Made by a program: the position numbers and the translations under genes. The notes under the pieces are model-generated. The model had not been told where the DNA came from. It worked only from the letters and a program-made list of their open reading frames with translations, and ran no database searches. From positions 14,992-49,029 of the forward strand of contig JAUNGB010000034.1 of NCBI GenBank assembly GCA_030524715.1: a DNA stretch of 34,038 nucleotides, written 5' to 3'. This DNA comes from Eubacteriales bacterium. Its GTDB lineage: Bacteria; Bacillota; Clostridia; Lachnospirales; Lachnospiraceae. Position 1 is the stretch's first letter; each line of letters starts with the position of its first letter. Of this stretch, positions 32,091 through 34,038 are shown piece by piece.

Positions 32091-32094
32091 ATGT

Positions 32095-34038
32095 TTATTT
32101 TTTACGGCAGAGCCAGAAACATCCGAATGCCGGAATCTGTACACCTCTGGCTTCCATTTCACGCCCGGAGATTAAATCCAGATACATGCCGTCCTCTTCG
32201 TTGATCCATGCAACCTTGTCAAATTCGCTGAAGTTGTAGATACCGATAAATTTTTCTTCTTCATTTTCACGGACAACAGCAAGAATGGAAGAATCCCACG
32301 TATCAATGGTGTAAAACGCCGCGTCTGCATTAAATACACTGTGGGAGGTGCGGATATGCTCCAGCCTGTCCAGCGCGGGATAAAGCTTACCCTGTACGGT
32401 ATGTGCCAGCTTCCGGTTATCAGCCAGTTCCCAGTTGAAGTCTCCGCGATGGAGATAACGGGAATCAGGAGCTTTATCCGGGTAATTCTTATAGGAATAA
32501 TCATTGAGCTGGCCGATTTCGTCGCCGCTGTAAATGACAGGGATGCCGGACTGGGAGAACATAAATGCATGCAGTGTAATATCGTAGCGGATGGCTCTGT
32601 CCACGCCCTCTTCGTTGCCCTCAAATCCGAAACGCTCAATACCGCAGAGAGAAGCGGTCGTTCCGCAAAGTCTCGCGTCGCCCAGACGGGGATCGTCATT
32701 ATAAAGCTCGCCCCGCGCAAAGGAATTCGGGTATTTGCCGGTAAGGAAATCATTCAGGTATTTTTTATGAGGTACTTCTTCAATTCCGAAATTGCGGAGA
32801 TAATCATAGTCCAGTCCCCAGCCGATGTCGTCGTGGCAGCGCAGATAGTTCTGGAATATGTAATCTCTGGGAAGCCCGGCAACAATATCCAACTGGCGGC
32901 GCAGCAGGGAGACATCCCGGGTGGCTACGGTATGCCATGTGCTTGCCATGGTAGTTACGTTATAAAGCATATGGCATTCCGGTTTGTCAACGGTACCGAA
33001 ATACGGAACAACCTTTTCGGGAGCCATGACAACCTCGCCCAGAAGCAGAACGCCCGGGCATACAATTTCGCAGATCATACGCATCATGCGGACAATGGTA
33101 TGGACCTGAGGCAGGTTACGGCAGTTGGTTCCCAACTGCTTCCAGATATAAGGAACAGCATCCAGACGTACAATATCAACGCCCTGGTTAGCCAGATACA
33201 GCATATTGAAGATCATTTCATTCAGAACGATCGGGTTACGGTAATTCAAATCCCACTGGTAAGGATAGAAGGTAGTCATAACATGTTTTTTGATATCGTC
33301 AAGCCATGTGAAGTTACCTGGGGCTGTTGTGGGGAAAACTTGGGGGCAGTGCTGTTCATACATGGAAGGAATGGAATAATCGTCGAAGAAGAAATAACGA
33401 TCCTGATATTCCTTTTCTCCTGCCCGGGCACGCTTTGCCCACTCGTGGTCTTCGGAGGTATGGTTCATAACAAAATCCAGGCAAACGCTGATGCCGCGTT
33501 CATGGCATTTTTCGGTTAATTCAGCAAAGTCCTCCATGGTGCCCAGCTCTTCCTGGACGGTACGGAAGTCGGCAACGGCATAGCCTCCGTCGCTTCTGCC
33601 CTTCGGAGATGAGAGCAGCGGCATCAGATGCAGGTAATTTACATTGCATTCCTGTATGTAATCCAGCTTTTCTTCCACGCCCTTAAGGGTTTTATTAAAC
33701 GCATTCACATACATCATCATGCCTACCAGATCATTTCTCTTATACCATTTCGGGTCTTTTTCGCGGGCAATGTCAGATGCCTTCAAAGAAGGGATACGTT
33801 CTGCATAGAACCTCTTCATCTCAGCGATCAGGTCATTCAGGTGCATCATAACATAAGGGTTATCCTGATATAATTCACAGTATAACCATTTTAATTCGTC
33901 AATATGGCGGTTGAAACGCTCCTCAAATATTTTCTCTTCATTATTAACATCAGCGGCAGGCCTGGCTGTTTCTGATTTAGCGGTTTCGATTTTGACGGGT
34001 TCCGTCTTTTTTGTTTCGACCTTGACAGGCTCCGTCTT
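32095..34038 (-). CDS. Amylosucrase-like GH13 enzyme with Lys/Glu/Pro repeat N terminus (5' end outside window)
   Basis: GH13 alpha-amylase-fold enzyme close to subfamily 4 (amylosucrase), which makes glucan from sucrose or hydrolyses it. Family landmarks in order are YLHLMPLLSSPKGRSDGGYAV, LDFVMNHTSEDHEWAKRA, QWDLNYRNPIV, the nucleophile strand VDIVRLDAVPYIWKQLGTN, the acid/base strand LLLGEVVMAPEKV, the third acid in RCHDDIGW, and DSRYLHRG. A small beta domain closes it. The frame stays open from ATG 33849 to the right edge, so that ATG is not the start. The upstream part reads FEERFNRHIDELKWLYCELY, the normal helical N domain, preceded by repeats of KTEPVK(V/I)ET. No sucrose transport genes are in view. 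Alternative: a GH13_4 sucrose hydrolase. Confidence 0.9.
   Translation of the reverse strand, partial: KTEPVKVETKKTEPVKIETAKSETARPAADVNNEEKIFEERFNRHIDELKWLYCELYQDNPYVMMHLNDLIAEMKRFYAERIPSLKASDIAREKDPKWYKRNDLVGMMMYVNAFNKTLKGVEEKLDYIQECNVNYLHLMPLLSSPKGRSDGGYAVADFRTVQEELGTMEDFAELTEKCHERGISVCLDFVMNHTSEDHEWAKRARAGEKEYQDRYFFFDDYSIPSMYEQHCPQVFPTTAPGNFTWLDDIKKHVMTTFYPYQWDLNYRNPIVLNEMIFNMLYLANQGVDIVRLDAVPYIWKQLGTNCRNLPQVHTIVRMMRMICEIVCPGVLLLGEVVMAPEKVVPYFGTVDKPECHMLYNVTTMASTWHTVATRDVSLLRRQLDIVAGLPRDYIFQNYLRCHDDIGWGLDYDYLRNFGIEEVPHKKYLNDFLTGKYPNSFARGELYNDDPRLGDARLCGTTASLCGIERFGFEGNEEGVDRAIRYDITLHAFMFSQSGIPVIYSGDEIGQLNDYSYKNYPDKAPDSRYLHRGDFNWELADNRKLAHTVQGKLYPALDRLEHIRTSHSVFNADAAFYTIDTWDSSILAVVRENEEEKFIGIYNFSEFDKVAWINEEDGMYLDLISGREMEARGVQIPAFGCFWLCRKK
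33964..34038 (-). repeat. 30-bp coding tandem repeat (10-residue Lys/Glu/Pro unit)
   Basis: Units KTEPVKVETK (34009-34038) and KTEPVKIETA (33979-34008) are followed by a decayed KSETA (33964-33978). The array runs off the right edge, so its full length is unknown. It encodes a charged, probably disordered segment in front of the GH13 enzyme. Confidence 0.85.

Noticed and set aside
32341-33519. Long plus-strand open frame opposite the GH13 gene
   Set aside because: The minus-strand frame has all GH13 catalytic motifs; the plus frame has none and lacks a good ribosome site.

Overview
This is a chromosomal housekeeping segment from an anaerobic, spore-forming low/mid-GC Firmicute. The best fit is a member of Clostridia, probably Lachnospiraceae. 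That rests on Spo0A, SpoIIM, a SpoVB-like flippase and CotF-like genes, on RNase J plus RNase Y, on a minimal IscR-IscS-IscU operon, on ThiI without a rhodanese domain, on a Gram-positive type LexA box at recA, and on strong AGGAGG ribosome sites. No phage, transposon, CRISPR array, rRNA or tRNA was seen. Assignments rest on motifs read by eye; no database search was run.

Layout. 1-9.2 kb holds the 3' part of dnaJ, a lone HPt protein, an AEC permease, a PAP2-type membrane phosphatase, prmA, rsmE, a cysteine desulfurase paired with thiI, a minus-strand HPr-like gene and mtaB. This is the dnaJ-prmA-rsmE-mtaB order known from Bacillus with extra genes inserted. 9.3-15.2 kb holds ireB-ruvX-DUF1292, rnjA, ylbF, a short MltG-like gene, trmR and trhP. 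This is the Bacillus yrzL-yrrK-yrzB-yrrL-yrrM-yrrO order with RNase J and YlbF inserted. 15.6-18.6 kb holds spo0A, glgA and two small coat-like genes. 18.7-24.0 kb holds recA-recX under an SOS-type promoter, rny, spoIIM and xerD. 24.2-26.7 kb on the minus strand holds DAHP synthase and a SpoVB-like flippase. 26.8-29.0 kb holds iscR-iscS-iscU. 29.4-31.9 kb holds a CtpE-like cation P-type ATPase. From 32.1 kb to the right edge, on the minus strand, lies an amylosucrase-like GH13 enzyme cut by the window.

How the genes fit together. There are two sulfur-transfer modules, each a cysteine desulfurase with its own acceptor: ThiI for tRNA thiolation and IscU for Fe-S clusters. Fe-S clusters would in turn serve MtaB. 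Several genes act on tRNA or rRNA modification (rsmE, thiI, mtaB, trmR, trhP) or on RNA decay (rnjA, ylbF, rny). Sporulation functions are spread through the segment.

The noncoding DNA is more unusual than the genes. It has a four-copy 31-nt dispersed hairpin repeat, a hairpin-packed leader before rnjA, a strong 16-bp hairpin before the MltG-like gene, a possible pseudoknotted RNA with a terminator between iscU and the ATPase, a ribosome site hidden in a mini-hairpin at rny, and several short tandem duplications. No clearly new multi-gene system was found. The best leads are these RNA and repeat elements, the HPr-like protein without its phosphorylatable histidine, and the Lys/Glu/Pro repeat tail on the amylosucrase.
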